Part shown: in pieces, positions 34,961-43,762 of the stretch
How the letters are laid out: each line of letters begins with the position of its first letter
How positions within the stretch are numbered: position 1 is the first letter of the stretch
Origin: an uncultured Oscillospiraceae bacterium
GTDB lineage: Bacteria > Bacillota > Clostridia > Oscillospirales > Oscillospiraceae
Direction of reading: 5' to 3'
DNA: 64,000 nt
NCBI GenBank assembly: GCA_934572325.1
Contig: CAKTKT010000001.1
Location: 4,895-68,894 of the forward strand
Translations under genes and position numbers: made by a program
The notes under the pieces: generated by a model
What the model was told of the DNA's origin: nothing
The model's input: the letters and a program-made list of their open reading frames with translations, nothing else
Databases searched by the model: none

Positions 34961-36145
34961 ATGGTAAAATTCGCAGAAAGAATGAATGACGTCAAGGCGT
35001 CCGACATCCGCGAGCTGCTCGCCCTTGTCAACAAGCCCGAGATCATTTCCTTTGCCGGCGGTCTGCCCGCACCGGAGCTGTTCCCCGTGGACAAGATCAA
35101 GGCGGCGACGGACGCGGTGCTCGAGGAGAACGGTCGCGCGGCGCTGCAGTACGGTCCGACGGACGGTCTGCTGCGCCTGAGAGAGCAGATCGCCGACCGT
35201 ATGCTCAAGAAGAACGGCGTCAACACCGACCCCGACCACATCATCATGACCGCCGGCAGCCAGCAGGGGCTGGACTTCGCCGCGCGCCTGTTCGTCAATC
35301 CGGGCGACGTCGTGCTGATGGAGAGTCCGTCCTACCTCGGCGCGATCAACGCCTTCAAGCTCAGCGAGCCGACGTTCATGGAAGTGCCCACCGACAACGG
35401 CGGCATGGTCATGGAGGAGCTGGACAAGATGCTCGCCTCCACCAAGAACGTCAAGATGATCTACGTCATCCCCGACTTCCAGAACCCCAGCGGACGCACC
35501 TGGTCCCTTGAGCGCCGCAAGAGGTTCATGGAGATTGTCAACAGGTACGAGGTCGTCGTGCTTGAGGACAACCCCTACGGCGAGCTGCGCTACAAGGGCG
35601 AATATCTGCCCTCCCTCAAGAGCATGGACACCAAGGGTCTCGTCATTTACCTCGGCACGTTTTCCAAGATCCTCGCCCCCGGCTACCGTCTCGCGTGGAT
35701 GTGCGCCAGCAAGGAGATCATCGAGAAGATAAACCTCATCGCGCAGGCGGCAGTGCTTCAGACCTCCACCATCTCCATGATGGTCGTGTCGAAGTTCATC
35801 GATATGTTCGACCTCGACGCGCACGTGGAGACTGTCCGCGCCGTCTATGAGCACCGCTGCAACGTCATGATGGACGCGATGGCGAAGTACTTCCCCAAGA
35901 AAGTCAGCTACACCATCCCCGACGGCGGTCTCTTCACCTGGGCGGAGCTGCCCGATTACATCGACACCAAGGTCATGGCGTCTCAGGCGCTTGCGCAGAA
36001 CGTCGCATATGTCCCCGGTCTCGGCTTCTTCCCCAACGGCAACAACCACCACTGCATGAGGCTCAACTACTCCTGTATGCCGGACGAGCGTATCGAAGAG
36101 GGCATCAAGCGCCTCGGCGGCGTCATCTGCGACAATCTCAAGTAA
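34961..36145 (+). CDS. PLP-dependent aminotransferase, 2-aminoadipate transaminase (LysN) type
   Basis: A 394-residue fold-type I aminotransferase with no N-terminal HTH, so not a MocR regulator. The Schiff-base lysine is in 'LGTFSKILAPGYRLAWM' near residue 233, the PLP-ring Asp in 'IYVIPDFQNPSG' near 170, and a substrate-carboxylate Arg is near the C-terminus ('MRLNYS'). Homologues act on 2-aminoadipate, aromatic or branched-chain amino acids. Codon use differs slightly from its neighbours (few rare codons, strong GGAGG site), as in a highly expressed gene. The stop is followed by a strong terminator. Confidence 0.88.
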   Translation: MVKFAERMNDVKASDIRELLALVNKPEIISFAGGLPAPELFPVDKIKAATDAVLEENGRAALQYGPTDGLLRLREQIADRMLKKNGVNTDPDHIIMTAGSQQGLDFAARLFVNPGDVVLMESPSYLGAINAFKLSEPTFMEVPTDNGGMVMEELDKMLASTKNVKMIYVIPDFQNPSGRTWSLERRKRFMEIVNRYEVVVLEDNPYGELRYKGEYLPSLKSMDTKGLVIYLGTFSKILAPGYRLAWMCASKEIIEKINLIAQAAVLQTSTISMMVVSKFIDMFDLDAHVETVRAVYEHRCNVMMDAMAKYFPKKVSYTIPDGGLFTWAELPDYIDTKVMASQALAQNVAYVPGLGFFPNGNNHHCMRLNYSCMPDERIEEGIKRLGGVICDNLK

Positions 36146-36170
36146 AGAGCTGCGATACTTATTAAATTTA

Positions 36171-36200
36171 TGCCCTCCCGCGGCTGCGGGAGGGCATTTT
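36171..36200 (+). terminator. Terminator of the LysN-type aminotransferase gene
   Basis: An 11-bp perfect stem (TGCCCTCCCGC with GCGGGAGGGCA) around GGCT, followed by TTTT, 25 bp after the stop codon. Confidence 0.88.
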
Positions 36201-36217
36201 CGCGTTTTGCGCGGTTT

Positions 36218-36497
36218 ATACCCTCGGTTGACAAGGACACACACGGTTTTGACGGGCGGAAATACGCCCATGCCGCTTCAAAGCCCTTGCCAATACACAA
36301 AGTATTGCCTGCGGGCTTTTCATTGCCTGATCGCATTTCCGCTCCGACAAAACTGCTTCGCACCTGACAGCGAAGGATTTTCGAGCGATTTTTGGTTTTT
36401 GAGACGCAGATGTGTCGTAACCCATCAAGGCGAAAAGGGCAAAAAGCGCCGGAAAGACTCGCTGTCAGGCGTGTGTGTCCTTGTCAACCGAGGGTAT
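36218..36497. mobile_element. 280-bp inverted-repeat element (MITE-like, non-coding)
   Basis: Perfect 27-bp terminal inverted repeats lie at 36218-36244 and 36471-36497, each containing the CCCTCGGTTGACAAGGACAC core or its complement. The ends read ATACCC...GGGTAT, so TA (or AT) could be a duplicated target. The 226-bp interior has no credible gene. It contains an internal hairpin near 36279-36320 (CAATAC/GTATTG nested in AAAGCCC/GGGCTTT) ending in TTTT. The right end stops 2 bp short of the stop codon of the minus-strand aminotransferase. No transposase is present, so if mobile it is non-autonomous. I did not see another copy in the window. Confidence 0.6.
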
Positions 36498-36499
36498 CG

Positions 36500-37777
36500 T
36501 TACTTCAGCAGCGCTTCCAGTGCGGCGATCTTAAGGCAGAGGCAGAAGACGCTCATCGCCTTGTCAAGCTCATCCACCGAGGGGTAGGACGGCGCAATGC
36601 GGATGTTCGAGTCGTCCGGATCGACGCCGTAGGGGTACGTCGCGCCCGCGCCCGTCATCACGACGCCCGCCTCCTTGCACAGCGCGAGCGTGCGCTTGGC
36701 AAGACCATTATTTGTATACACCGAGACGAAGTAGCCCCCGCGCGGGTGCTGCCAGCGGGCGATGCCGAGAGGCGCGATCTCCTCGTCGAGATGGCGCAGC
36801 ACGCACGCGAAGCGCGGCGCGAGGATGGCGGCGTGCTTTTTCATCAGCGCGAGCGTGTGCGCCTTGTCCTTGAGGTAGCGCACATGGCGGAGCTGGTTGA
36901 CCTTGTCGTAGGAGATTATCTGCGCGCCCATGAGCTTTTTGAGCCGGTCGAGGTTTTCCACGGAGGTGGCGAGCGCGGATATGCCCGCGCCGGGGAAGGT
37001 TATCTTCGAGGTGGACGCAAACTCATACACCATGTCGGGCTTGCCCGCCTCGCGGCAGAGCGTGAGAATATCGTCGAACGGCAGGAAGTCGCCCTCAAAC
37101 TCGTGCACGCAGTAGGCGTTGTCCCACATGAGGATGAAGTCCGGCGCGGCGGGCTTCATCGCGGCGATGCGGCGCACGGTCTCCGGCGAGTAGACGATGC
37201 CGTCGGGGTTGGAGTATTTCGGCACACACCACATACCCTTGACGGCGGGGTCGGCTATCAGCCGCTCGACAGCGTCCATATCCGGACCCTGCTCCGTCAT
37301 GGGAACGGTGATTAGCTCGAAGCCGAAGCTCTCGGTGATCTTGAAGTGGCGGTCGTACCCCGGCGCGGGGCAGAGCCATTTCACCTTGTCAAGCTTGTGC
37401 CACGGCTTTTCCGCGTGGTTGAGCCCGTGGGTGTACGCCTTGGATACGGTGTCGTACATAAGCTGGAGCGAGGCGCTGCCGCCGACGAGACATTCCTCCG
37501 CCCTGCAGCCGAGAAGCTCGGCAAAGAGCGCCTTCGCCTCCGGCAGACCGGCAAGCTCGCCGTAGTTGCGCGCATCGATGCCGCCGGATATGCAGTCCTC
37601 CGCCGTGGAGAGCACCGTGAGCATATCGCTCACCATGTCAAGCTGCTCACGCCCGGGCTTGCCGCGCGCCATGTTGAGCTTGAGCTGCTGCGCCTTTGCC
37701 GCCTCGAAGCCGGCAAGGCAGAGCTCATGCTCGCGCACAAGCTCCTCGCGGGTCATTTCGCTGTATTTCTTGGTCAT
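36500..37777 (-). CDS. Aminotransferase class I, aspartate-aminotransferase type (PF12897-like)
   Basis: A 425-residue PLP enzyme of the divergent aspartate aminotransferase group formerly labelled MocR-like. The family start 'LELNMARGKPG'-type motif appears as 'LKLNMARGKPGREQLD' near residue 33. PLP contacts are 'VPKYSNPDGIVY' near 170, 'WDNAYCVHEF' near 200 and the Lys of 'EFASTSKITFPGAG' near 245. It probably interconverts aspartate/2-oxoglutarate with oxaloacetate/glutamate. The ATG has GGAGGAT upstream. The inverted-repeat element abuts its stop codon, so it has lost or never had its own terminator hairpin there. Confidence 0.88.
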   Translation of the reverse strand: MTKKYSEMTREELVREHELCLAGFEAAKAQQLKLNMARGKPGREQLDMVSDMLTVLSTAEDCISGGIDARNYGELAGLPEAKALFAELLGCRAEECLVGGSASLQLMYDTVSKAYTHGLNHAEKPWHKLDKVKWLCPAPGYDRHFKITESFGFELITVPMTEQGPDMDAVERLIADPAVKGMWCVPKYSNPDGIVYSPETVRRIAAMKPAAPDFILMWDNAYCVHEFEGDFLPFDDILTLCREAGKPDMVYEFASTSKITFPGAGISALATSVENLDRLKKLMGAQIISYDKVNQLRHVRYLKDKAHTLALMKKHAAILAPRFACVLRHLDEEIAPLGIARWQHPRGGYFVSVYTNNGLAKRTLALCKEAGVVMTGAGATYPYGVDPDDSNIRIAPSYPSVDELDKAMSVFCLCLKIAALEALLK

Positions 37778-37814
37778 ACGAAAATCCTCCGATTTATTTT
37801 ATGTTTTTATTACT

Positions 37815-38840
37815 TTACCACTTGTTTTCGACCTTTTCGGCAAAGCCGGGGAAGTCCTTCACCTCAATGACCGTGCCGTCGTCGAGCACCGCCTTGCCCG
37901 CAAACATACCGAACACCTGATGCTGGTCGGACTTGATGAGCTTTATGTCGGTGCACGCGGCGCGGTCGAGCACGGGGACAAAGTCCATCTCAAAGCGAGC
38001 GTCGTCCGAGGTGAACGTCCACGGAGACATGAAATCGCGCTCGTTGCCGGGAATATTGAACCTCACCCGACTGAGCTTGTGCGCCCTGCCGTTATAGAAG
38101 AGCGCGTTCTCGCTCGCGGCGGAGGTGTCGCCGAAGCCGTAGCCGAGGTTCCAGCCGAACGGCACGCCGTCGATGTGGTAGGATGCGCTGCCCCAGTACC
38201 AGGTGTTGTGATACGTCCACACGCCGCGCCCCCAGTCGAGCACCGCGAAGCTGTCCGCGGGGTCGAACTCATAAAGGCGCGCGCCGTACCTCACGCTGCC
38301 CTTGGCGCGCATACAGTTGATCTTCTGGTTATAGTAGAAGTGCCCGGGCTTATCGAACGGGGTGCATATGACAATGCTGTCCTGCGGCTCGTCGAAAAGC
38401 TCAACGCTCGCAAGCAGCGCGCCCTCCGGACCGAAATCGTCCATGCGGGCTGTCAGCACGCGCCGCCCGCTGCCGTCGTTTTCAAAGCTGACGGAGTGCC
38501 TTCTTCCGCCGTGGCGCACGTCGCCGCGCTTGGAGCTCTCCGGCATGCCGACAGAGCCGAGCGGCATAAAGGTCATCGGGCTTTTCGTGATCTCCCACCC
38601 CTCGGCAAAGTCGAGCAGAGAGACGGAGTCCAGCCCCATATAGCCGTTGTCGTCCACCGTGAGGGCAAGGGCGTAGCGCCCGTTGTTAATGAGGTAATAA
38701 TCCCACTCCTTTATGCGCGTTTTCGGCGCCTTCACCGCCCTGCGGCTGTAAACGGGGAGGAGCGAGCGCGCCCAGCCGGGCTCGGTAAGCCCGCCCTGCG
38801 CGTTGAGAAGGGGGATCTCGCGCGTTATTTCATGCTGCAT
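37815..38840 (-). CDS. DUF2804 domain-containing protein
   Basis: A 341-residue protein matching the DUF2804 family along its length, beginning 'MQHEITREIPLLNAQGGLTE'. Many Trp, Tyr and Asp residues in short strands ('WGRGVWTYHNTWYWGSASYH' near residue 200) suggest a beta-rich lipocalin-like or hydroxyneurosporene-synthase-like fold, which is how related families have been described. No signal peptide. The start is the ATG at 38840 with AAAGGCGG upstream; a GTG at 38858 overlapping the dnaI stop is possible. It is downstream of the helicase-loader genes with no obvious link in function. Confidence 0.8.
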   Translation of the reverse strand: MQHEITREIPLLNAQGGLTEPGWARSLLPVYSRRAVKAPKTRIKEWDYYLINNGRYALALTVDDNGYMGLDSVSLLDFAEGWEITKSPMTFMPLGSVGMPESSKRGDVRHGGRRHSVSFENDGSGRRVLTARMDDFGPEGALLASVELFDEPQDSIVICTPFDKPGHFYYNQKINCMRAKGSVRYGARLYEFDPADSFAVLDWGRGVWTYHNTWYWGSASYHIDGVPFGWNLGYGFGDTSAASENALFYNGRAHKLSRVRFNIPGNERDFMSPWTFTSDDARFEMDFVPVLDRAACTDIKLIKSDQHQVFGMFAGKAVLDDGTVIEVKDFPGFAEKVENKW

Positions 38841-38854
38841 GGTCTGACCGCCTT

Positions 38855-39853
38855 TCACGTTTTTCTGATCTGCCGTATATCACGTCCGGCGAAGGGCACG
38901 CGCAGAAACTCCCCTAGGATGCGGGAGCATATCTGGGGGGTATATCTGCGTTCAAGCTCCTCGTCGGAGCAGTTGGTGCTGATTATCATCCTTTTGCCGC
39001 TGATAAGGCGGCTGTTGACGAGGGTGTAGAGCGCACTGACGGACATGGGGGTGTTCATCTCCGTGCCGAGATCGTCAAGGATCATCAGATCGCACTCAAG
39101 CATATTCCTCACGCGCGCGGCTGCCGCCTGCCCCGCCTCCGTATCGCGGGAGAACTTCTGCTGCTCGAACGCCTCCAGCGCGGCGGAGGCGGAGTCATAG
39201 CACACCGAGCAGCCCTTTTCCGCCGCAGTGCGCGCGATGCAGGCGGAGAGATAGGTCTTGCCGAGCCCCGTATCCCCCTGCAAAAGGAGGTTGGAGCTGA
39301 CGTTGGGGAAGCTGTCGGCAAAGCGGCGGCACACCTCAAGCACCTTGCCCATCGCCTCGCGCGGCACAACGCCGTAGCGCGGGTCAAGCTCGGCGGAGTA
39401 GAGCGACAGGTCAAAGCGCTCAAAGCTCTCGCTGCCGTGGCGCAAAAGCGCGCCGAGCTCCTGCGTTACCTCGCGGTTATACGCGCGTCCCAGGCAATCG
39501 CACATGCCCCCGTCCGGCAGTGTGCCCGTGTCACGGCATCTCCGGCAGGAGTATATGGGGTCGAGATAGCCGCGCGCGAAGCCGTGCGATGCGAGAAGCG
39601 CCGCGCGCCGCTCCTGAAGTGCGAGATTATCCCTCTCGAGCGCTGCAAGGCGCGCTTTCATATCCGCGCCGCGCGCGAGCGTGATGCGCGCCAAATCCAC
39701 CATCTGCGCACGAAGCTGCGCGTCTATGTCCGCGATCTCCGGCACACGCCGGTATACGAGCGCCGTGCGCCGCTCCAGCTCGGCGGCGTTGTCGGCGCGA
39801 AGCCGCTCCAGCGCGCCGCGCGCGCGGGCGAGGAGCTTTCCGTCATAGGTCAT
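38855..39853 (-). CDS. DnaI/DnaC-type helicase loader ATPase
   Basis: A 332-residue AAA+ protein of the DnaI/DnaC/IstB group. A zinc-binding motif 'CRRCRDTGTLPDGGMCDC' lies near residues 103-120, as in Bacillus DnaI. Walker A is 'GDTGLGKTYLSACIA' near 193 and Walker B 'LMILDDLGTEM' near 255. It should load the replicative helicase DnaC at the origin or at stalled forks. The pairing with the DnaD-domain gene just upstream, 42 bp away and same strand, is the usual firmicute arrangement and argues against an IstB transposon helper. Confidence 0.88.
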   Translation of the reverse strand: MTYDGKLLARARGALERLRADNAAELERRTALVYRRVPEIADIDAQLRAQMVDLARITLARGADMKARLAALERDNLALQERRAALLASHGFARGYLDPIYSCRRCRDTGTLPDGGMCDCLGRAYNREVTQELGALLRHGSESFERFDLSLYSAELDPRYGVVPREAMGKVLEVCRRFADSFPNVSSNLLLQGDTGLGKTYLSACIARTAAEKGCSVCYDSASAALEAFEQQKFSRDTEAGQAAAARVRNMLECDLMILDDLGTEMNTPMSVSALYTLVNSRLISGKRMIISTNCSDEELERRYTPQICSRILGEFLRVPFAGRDIRQIRKT

Positions 39854-39895
39854 ATAAACGCCCCTTTGTCCTTGTTATAATTGCTGCAAAAAAAA

Positions 39896-40837
39896 TCAGA
39901 TCTTATCCAGCAGGGAGTCCAGCCCCTCAAAGTCCGCCGGTCGGCTGCCGCGCGAGACTTGCCTGTCCGGTGCGCCTTTGGGGCGCTGTCGGCTGTCCTT
40001 TTCCTCTATCTCGCGCGGGGTGAAAAGCTCTTTTTCCTTCCAGCTCAGGATTATCTTGTTCATATAGCTCCAGCGGAGCGCGCCGGTGTTCGTGACCGTG
40101 CGGTCATAGGCGATGGCGATGCTCGCCGGCTCAAAGCCCATGTCGAGCCAGGAGGAGATATACTCGCTCTCCGTTTTTGTCGGCTCGCGTCCGGCGATGC
40201 CCATGAGTGCGCACACCTGCGCGGTCGTACTGCGCCGCGCGTCGTCCGCGCGGATGAAATCCTCCGCCTGCTCCATGGTCATTATCTCGCGGTTGACCCA
40301 GAAGTAAGCCTCCTTTTGTATGGCGCGGGCGCTGGGGCGGCGCTGCGTGCCGTAGCGTCGGGCGTACTGCTTGGCGCAGTGGTTTATCAAAAGCATTATC
40401 ACGTCCGCGGGCATACCGAGATAATCGTATATCCCGAAGAGCGTTTTCATGTCCACACTGCTCAGCGCGCGCCCCATGACCTTCGCCGCCTCCGCGATGA
40501 CGGCGGCAAACTCCCCGTCCTCGCGGCTGCGGCGGATGAGATCCTCCGCGCGGTATTCCGGCAGCTCGTCCGCCGGAGCGGGCGGGATGCGCGCGGGGGC
40601 GGGCGTGACCTCCGCCCTCGCGGGCGCTGCGTCGGCAAGACCGAGCCGCCGCAGCTTTTCGTCCGCCGCCTCTATCTCGCGCAGGGTGCGGCAGAGATCG
40701 CGCGCGGCGCGCTCGCAGTCGGGCTGTCCGGTGCGCAGACGGTATATGTACAAAAGCGCGACGTCGCCGTCATGCGCGGCGATCAGCCTGTCCGCCGTCT
40801 GCGCCGGTATGAAATTGCCCGATCCGCTCTCTGACAT
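39896..40837 (-). CDS. DnaD/DnaB-like replication initiation protein
   Basis: A 313-residue protein with two DnaD-type (DDBH2) helical domains. The first is near residues 130-200, with 'LFGIYDYLGMPADVIMLLIN'. The second is near 215-275, with 'ISSWLDMGFEPASIAIAYDR' and 'WSYMNKIILSWKEKELFT', the family's YxxxI signature region. In Firmicutes DnaD and DnaB remodel the origin and help recruit the helicase loader, here encoded next. The ATG at 40837 has GGAGACG upstream. A clear promoter lies 70 bp upstream and overlaps the divergent promoter of the U32 gene. Confidence 0.88.
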   Translation of the reverse strand: MSESGSGNFIPAQTADRLIAAHDGDVALLYIYRLRTGQPDCERAARDLCRTLREIEAADEKLRRLGLADAAPARAEVTPAPARIPPAPADELPEYRAEDLIRRSREDGEFAAVIAEAAKVMGRALSSVDMKTLFGIYDYLGMPADVIMLLINHCAKQYARRYGTQRRPSARAIQKEAYFWVNREIMTMEQAEDFIRADDARRSTTAQVCALMGIAGREPTKTESEYISSWLDMGFEPASIAIAYDRTVTNTGALRWSYMNKIILSWKEKELFTPREIEEKDSRQRPKGAPDRQVSRGSRPADFEGLDSLLDKI

Positions 40838-40906
40838 GGGAACACCCGTCTCCTGAAAAATATGGATTTAAAATATGGCTCAAATGTAAAAGTGACCGCT
40901 CAGGTA

Positions 40907-40935
40907 ATTATAGCATTATTTTTTTCTTGTCGCAA
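40907..40935 (-). promoter_or_regulatory. Promoter of the dnaD-dnaI operon
   Basis: Minus-strand TTGCGA (40935-40930), 17-bp spacer, TATAAT (40912-40907). Its -35 box overlaps that of the divergent promoter for the U32 gene. Confidence 0.65.
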
Positions 40936-40956
40936 TAGGAATAAATGTGCTATAAT
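40927..40956 (+). promoter_or_regulatory. Promoter of the U32-maf-mre operon
   Basis: TTGTCG (40927-40932), 18-bp spacer, TATAAT (40951-40956), about 115 bp before the U32 ATG. The leader between them holds no structure I recognise beyond a short GC-rich stretch. Confidence 0.65.
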
Positions 40957-41072
40957 GCACGATGTATGATTACGCGAGCCATGCTCGGACGAGTAAGGGA
41001 AACACAGTGCAGCGCCGCATAATGCCGCAGGCGTATTGTGCGGCGCTGCCGCAATATAAAGGAAATGGTGCA

Positions 41073-43157
41073 ATGCTGGAGCTTCTTTCTCCCGCCGGAT
41101 CTCCGGAGGCCGTCATTGCCGCCGTGCAGAACGGCGCGGACGCGGTCTATCTCGGACTGGGCGACTTCAACGCCCGACGCGGCGCGAAGAATTTCACGAA
41201 TGAGGAATTTGAAAAGGCGGTGACCTACTGCCGCGTGCGCGGCTGCAAGGTCTACGTCACGCTCAACACGCTCGTCAACGACGGCGAGATGGGCGCGGCG
41301 GTGGACGCCGCGCGTCTTGCGTCCTCGTGCGGCGCGGACGGGCTGATCGTTCAGGATCTGGGGCTTGTCTCGGCGATACGCCGCGCCCTGCCGGACATCC
41401 CCCTCCACGCGAGCACGCAGATGAGCATCCACAACCTCGCCGGCGTGCAGGCGGCGGCGGAGATGGGGCTGACGCGCGCGGTGCTCGCGCGAGAGCTCAG
41501 CCTCGAGCAGATAAGATACATCTCGAAAAACGCCCCCATAGAGACGGAGATCTTCGTCCACGGCGCGCTGTGCTTTTGTCATTCCGGACAGTGCTATATG
41601 TCCAGCCTCATCGGGCGGCGCAGCGGCAACCGAGGGATGTGCGCACAGCCGTGCCGTATGCAGTACTCTCTCGGCGGGCGCATGGACGATTACCCGATGT
41701 CGCTGAAGGACAACTGCCTTGTGGACAGGCTCGGCGAGATCGAGGAGGCGGGCGTCGCCTGCGTGATGATAGAAGGGCGCATGATGCGTCCGGAGTACGC
41801 CGCGATAGTCACGGGGATATACTCCAAGGCGCTTAGGGAGCACCGCCAGCCCACACCGGAGGAGATGGCGATGCTGACAAAGGCTTTCTCGCGGCAGGGG
41901 TTCACGCAGGGCTTCTTCAACGGCGACAGGGAGGATATGTTCGGCGTTCGCGGCGAGCCGGAGGAGGGCACGGAGAAGATATTCGCCGTCGCCCGCCGCG
42001 CGTATGCCGACGGCGAGCTTAGGCGCGTGCCCGTGCATTTTTACACCGTTGCCGAAAAGGGCGAGCGGATAAAGGCTATCGCCTTTGACGACGACGGGCA
42101 CAAAGCCGTGACCTACGGCCCCGTGCCGGAAAAGGCGAAGCGGCAGGGGCTGACGGACGGGTATCTTGTCGAGCAGATGTTCAAGACCGGCGGCACGCCG
42201 TATAACTGCGTGGAGAACAGGGCGAAGAGCGACCCGGGGCTGTATCTCGCCGCGGCGGAGATAAACGAGCTTCGGCGCAAGCTCATATCCGAGCTTTCCG
42301 CCCAGCGCGCCGCCCCGCCGACGCGGCGCAGTCTCGCGCTGCCCGCGCCGCCGAAAAACGTCCCCACCGTGGCTGACCCCAAGCTCATCATCCAGGTGCG
42401 CACGGCGGAGCAGCTCACAAGGGAGCTTGCGGAGCTGCGTCCGGCGTACATATACGTGCCCGCGATGATAATGGCGGCGGAGCCGAAGCTTGTGCTGCCG
42501 TTCGTGGAAAAGGGCTCCGTCCCCGTGGCGGTGCTGCCGCGCATCGTGAACGACACGCAGATGAAGGAGGTGTACGCCACGCTCCAGAAGCTCTTCGATT
42601 ACGGCGTGAACGAGGCGCTCGTGGGCAATCTCGGTCAGGTCGTGATGGCGCGGCGCGCCGGAATGAAGCTTCGGGGCGACTTCGGGCTGAACGCCTTCAA
42701 CGCCTACACGCTCGAAATGCTCAACGAGATGGGCTTTCTCTCCGCCACGGCGTCGTTCGAGCTGCGCATCGCGCAGATAAAGGACATGGCAAAGCCGCTC
42801 GATACCGAGCTTATCATCTACGGGCGGCTGCCGCTGATGGTGTCGGAGCAGTGCATAATAAAAGAGAGCGCAGGGCGCTGCGCCTGCCAGACCCCCGCGC
42901 AGATGGCGGATCGCATGGGCTCGGTGTTTCCGGTGGTGAAGGAATACGGCTGCCGTAACGTCATCTACAACGCGCACAAGCTCTATCTCGCGGACAAGAA
43001 GGAGGATCTCTACTCCGCAGGGCTGTGGGGGCTGAGGATGATGTTCACGACAGAGAGCGCGCGCGAGTGCGTGGAGGTCGCCAAGGGGCACATGGGGCTT
43101 TCCGACTATAAGCCCAACGTTTTGACAAGAGGGCTTTATTACAGAGGTGTTGACTGA
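41073..43157 (+). CDS. Peptidase U32 family protein (RlhA/TrhP-like)
   Basis: A 694-residue U32-family protein. The N-terminal TIM-barrel-like part opens 'MLELLSPAGSPEAVIAAVQN', and the family's cysteine signature is 'HGALCFCHSGQCYMSS...GNRGMCAQPCR' near residues 165-195. These Cys probably hold an iron-sulfur cluster. Characterised members hydroxylate rRNA or tRNA (RlhA, TrhP); true protease activity is doubtful. The C-terminal half (from about 450) is a second barrel-like domain as in long U32 proteins (DUF3656-type). ATG at 41073 with AAAGGAAA upstream. The stop overlaps the maf start by one base. Confidence 0.9.
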   Translation: MLELLSPAGSPEAVIAAVQNGADAVYLGLGDFNARRGAKNFTNEEFEKAVTYCRVRGCKVYVTLNTLVNDGEMGAAVDAARLASSCGADGLIVQDLGLVSAIRRALPDIPLHASTQMSIHNLAGVQAAAEMGLTRAVLARELSLEQIRYISKNAPIETEIFVHGALCFCHSGQCYMSSLIGRRSGNRGMCAQPCRMQYSLGGRMDDYPMSLKDNCLVDRLGEIEEAGVACVMIEGRMMRPEYAAIVTGIYSKALREHRQPTPEEMAMLTKAFSRQGFTQGFFNGDREDMFGVRGEPEEGTEKIFAVARRAYADGELRRVPVHFYTVAEKGERIKAIAFDDDGHKAVTYGPVPEKAKRQGLTDGYLVEQMFKTGGTPYNCVENRAKSDPGLYLAAAEINELRRKLISELSAQRAAPPTRRSLALPAPPKNVPTVADPKLIIQVRTAEQLTRELAELRPAYIYVPAMIMAAEPKLVLPFVEKGSVPVAVLPRIVNDTQMKEVYATLQKLFDYGVNEALVGNLGQVVMARRAGMKLRGDFGLNAFNAYTLEMLNEMGFLSATASFELRIAQIKDMAKPLDTELIIYGRLPLMVSEQCIIKESAGRCACQTPAQMADRMGSVFPVVKEYGCRNVIYNAHKLYLADKKEDLYSAGLWGLRMMFTTESARECVEVAKGHMGLSDYKPNVLTRGLYYRGVD

Positions 43158-43732
43158 TGGCTGTTATACTCGCTTCCGGCTCGCCCAGACGCAGAGAGCT
43201 GATGGAAATGCTGGAGGTAAAGGATCTTAAGATAATCCCCGCAAAAGGCGAGGAGCGCCCGCCCGAGGGCGCAGGACCGGAGGAGACCGTGACGGCGCTC
43301 GCCCGCGCGAAGTGCGCGGAGGTCGCCGCGCTCGCCGAGGCGGAGGATACCGTCGTCGCGGCGGACACGATAGTGTGGTTCGACGGCAGGATATACGGCA
43401 AGCCGCACTCGGAGAAGGAGGCGTTTGAAATGCTCTCGGCGCTCTCCGGCGCGACGCACGAGGTCTATACGGGCGTTGCGGTCATGGCGCGGGGCGGAAT
43501 GTACGTCGAGGCGGAGCGCACGCTCGTACACTTCCGGCGGATAACCCCAGAGGAGATACGCGCCTACATCGCCACGGGCGAGCCGATGGACAAGGCGGGA
43601 GCTTACGGCGCACAGGGGCGCGGCGCGGTGTTCGTGCGCGGCATCGACGGGGACTTTTTCAACGTGATGGGTCTGCCGCTGTGCAGGCTGGACGCGATGC
43701 TCAAGCGCTCGGGCATGGAACTTCTGCGCTGA
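43157..43732 (+). CDS. maf: Maf-like nucleotide pyrophosphatase
   Basis: A 191-residue Maf/YhdE family protein. The substrate loop 'LASGSPRRRELMEML' is at residues 5-19, and the catalytic base region 'AADTIVWFDGRIYGKPHSEKE' is near 70-90. Maf proteins hydrolyse dTTP/UTP or modified nucleoside triphosphates to monophosphates and cause septum arrest when overproduced in B. subtilis. Its A of ATG is the last base of the U32 stop codon. The neighbourhood of mreCD and PBP2 is the classic maf setting. Confidence 0.93.
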   Translation: MAVILASGSPRRRELMEMLEVKDLKIIPAKGEERPPEGAGPEETVTALARAKCAEVAALAEAEDTVVAADTIVWFDGRIYGKPHSEKEAFEMLSALSGATHEVYTGVAVMARGGMYVEAERTLVHFRRITPEEIRAYIATGEPMDKAGAYGAQGRGAVFVRGIDGDFFNVMGLPLCRLDAMLKRSGMELLR

Positions 43733-43762
43733 GATGCAGGTCAATAGGGGAGTGGTCGCTCT

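Noticed and set aside
34961..36145. MocR/GntR-type regulator
   Set aside because: The protein starts directly in the aminotransferase domain and has no winged helix.
38855..39853. IstB helper of an IS21-type element
   Set aside because: The N-terminal zinc motif and the adjacent DnaD-domain gene fit the chromosomal helicase loader; there is no IstA gene or terminal repeat.
40950..43091. A 713-codon open frame opposite the U32 gene
   Set aside because: Shadow frame with skewed His/Arg composition, no ribosome site and no recognisable motif.
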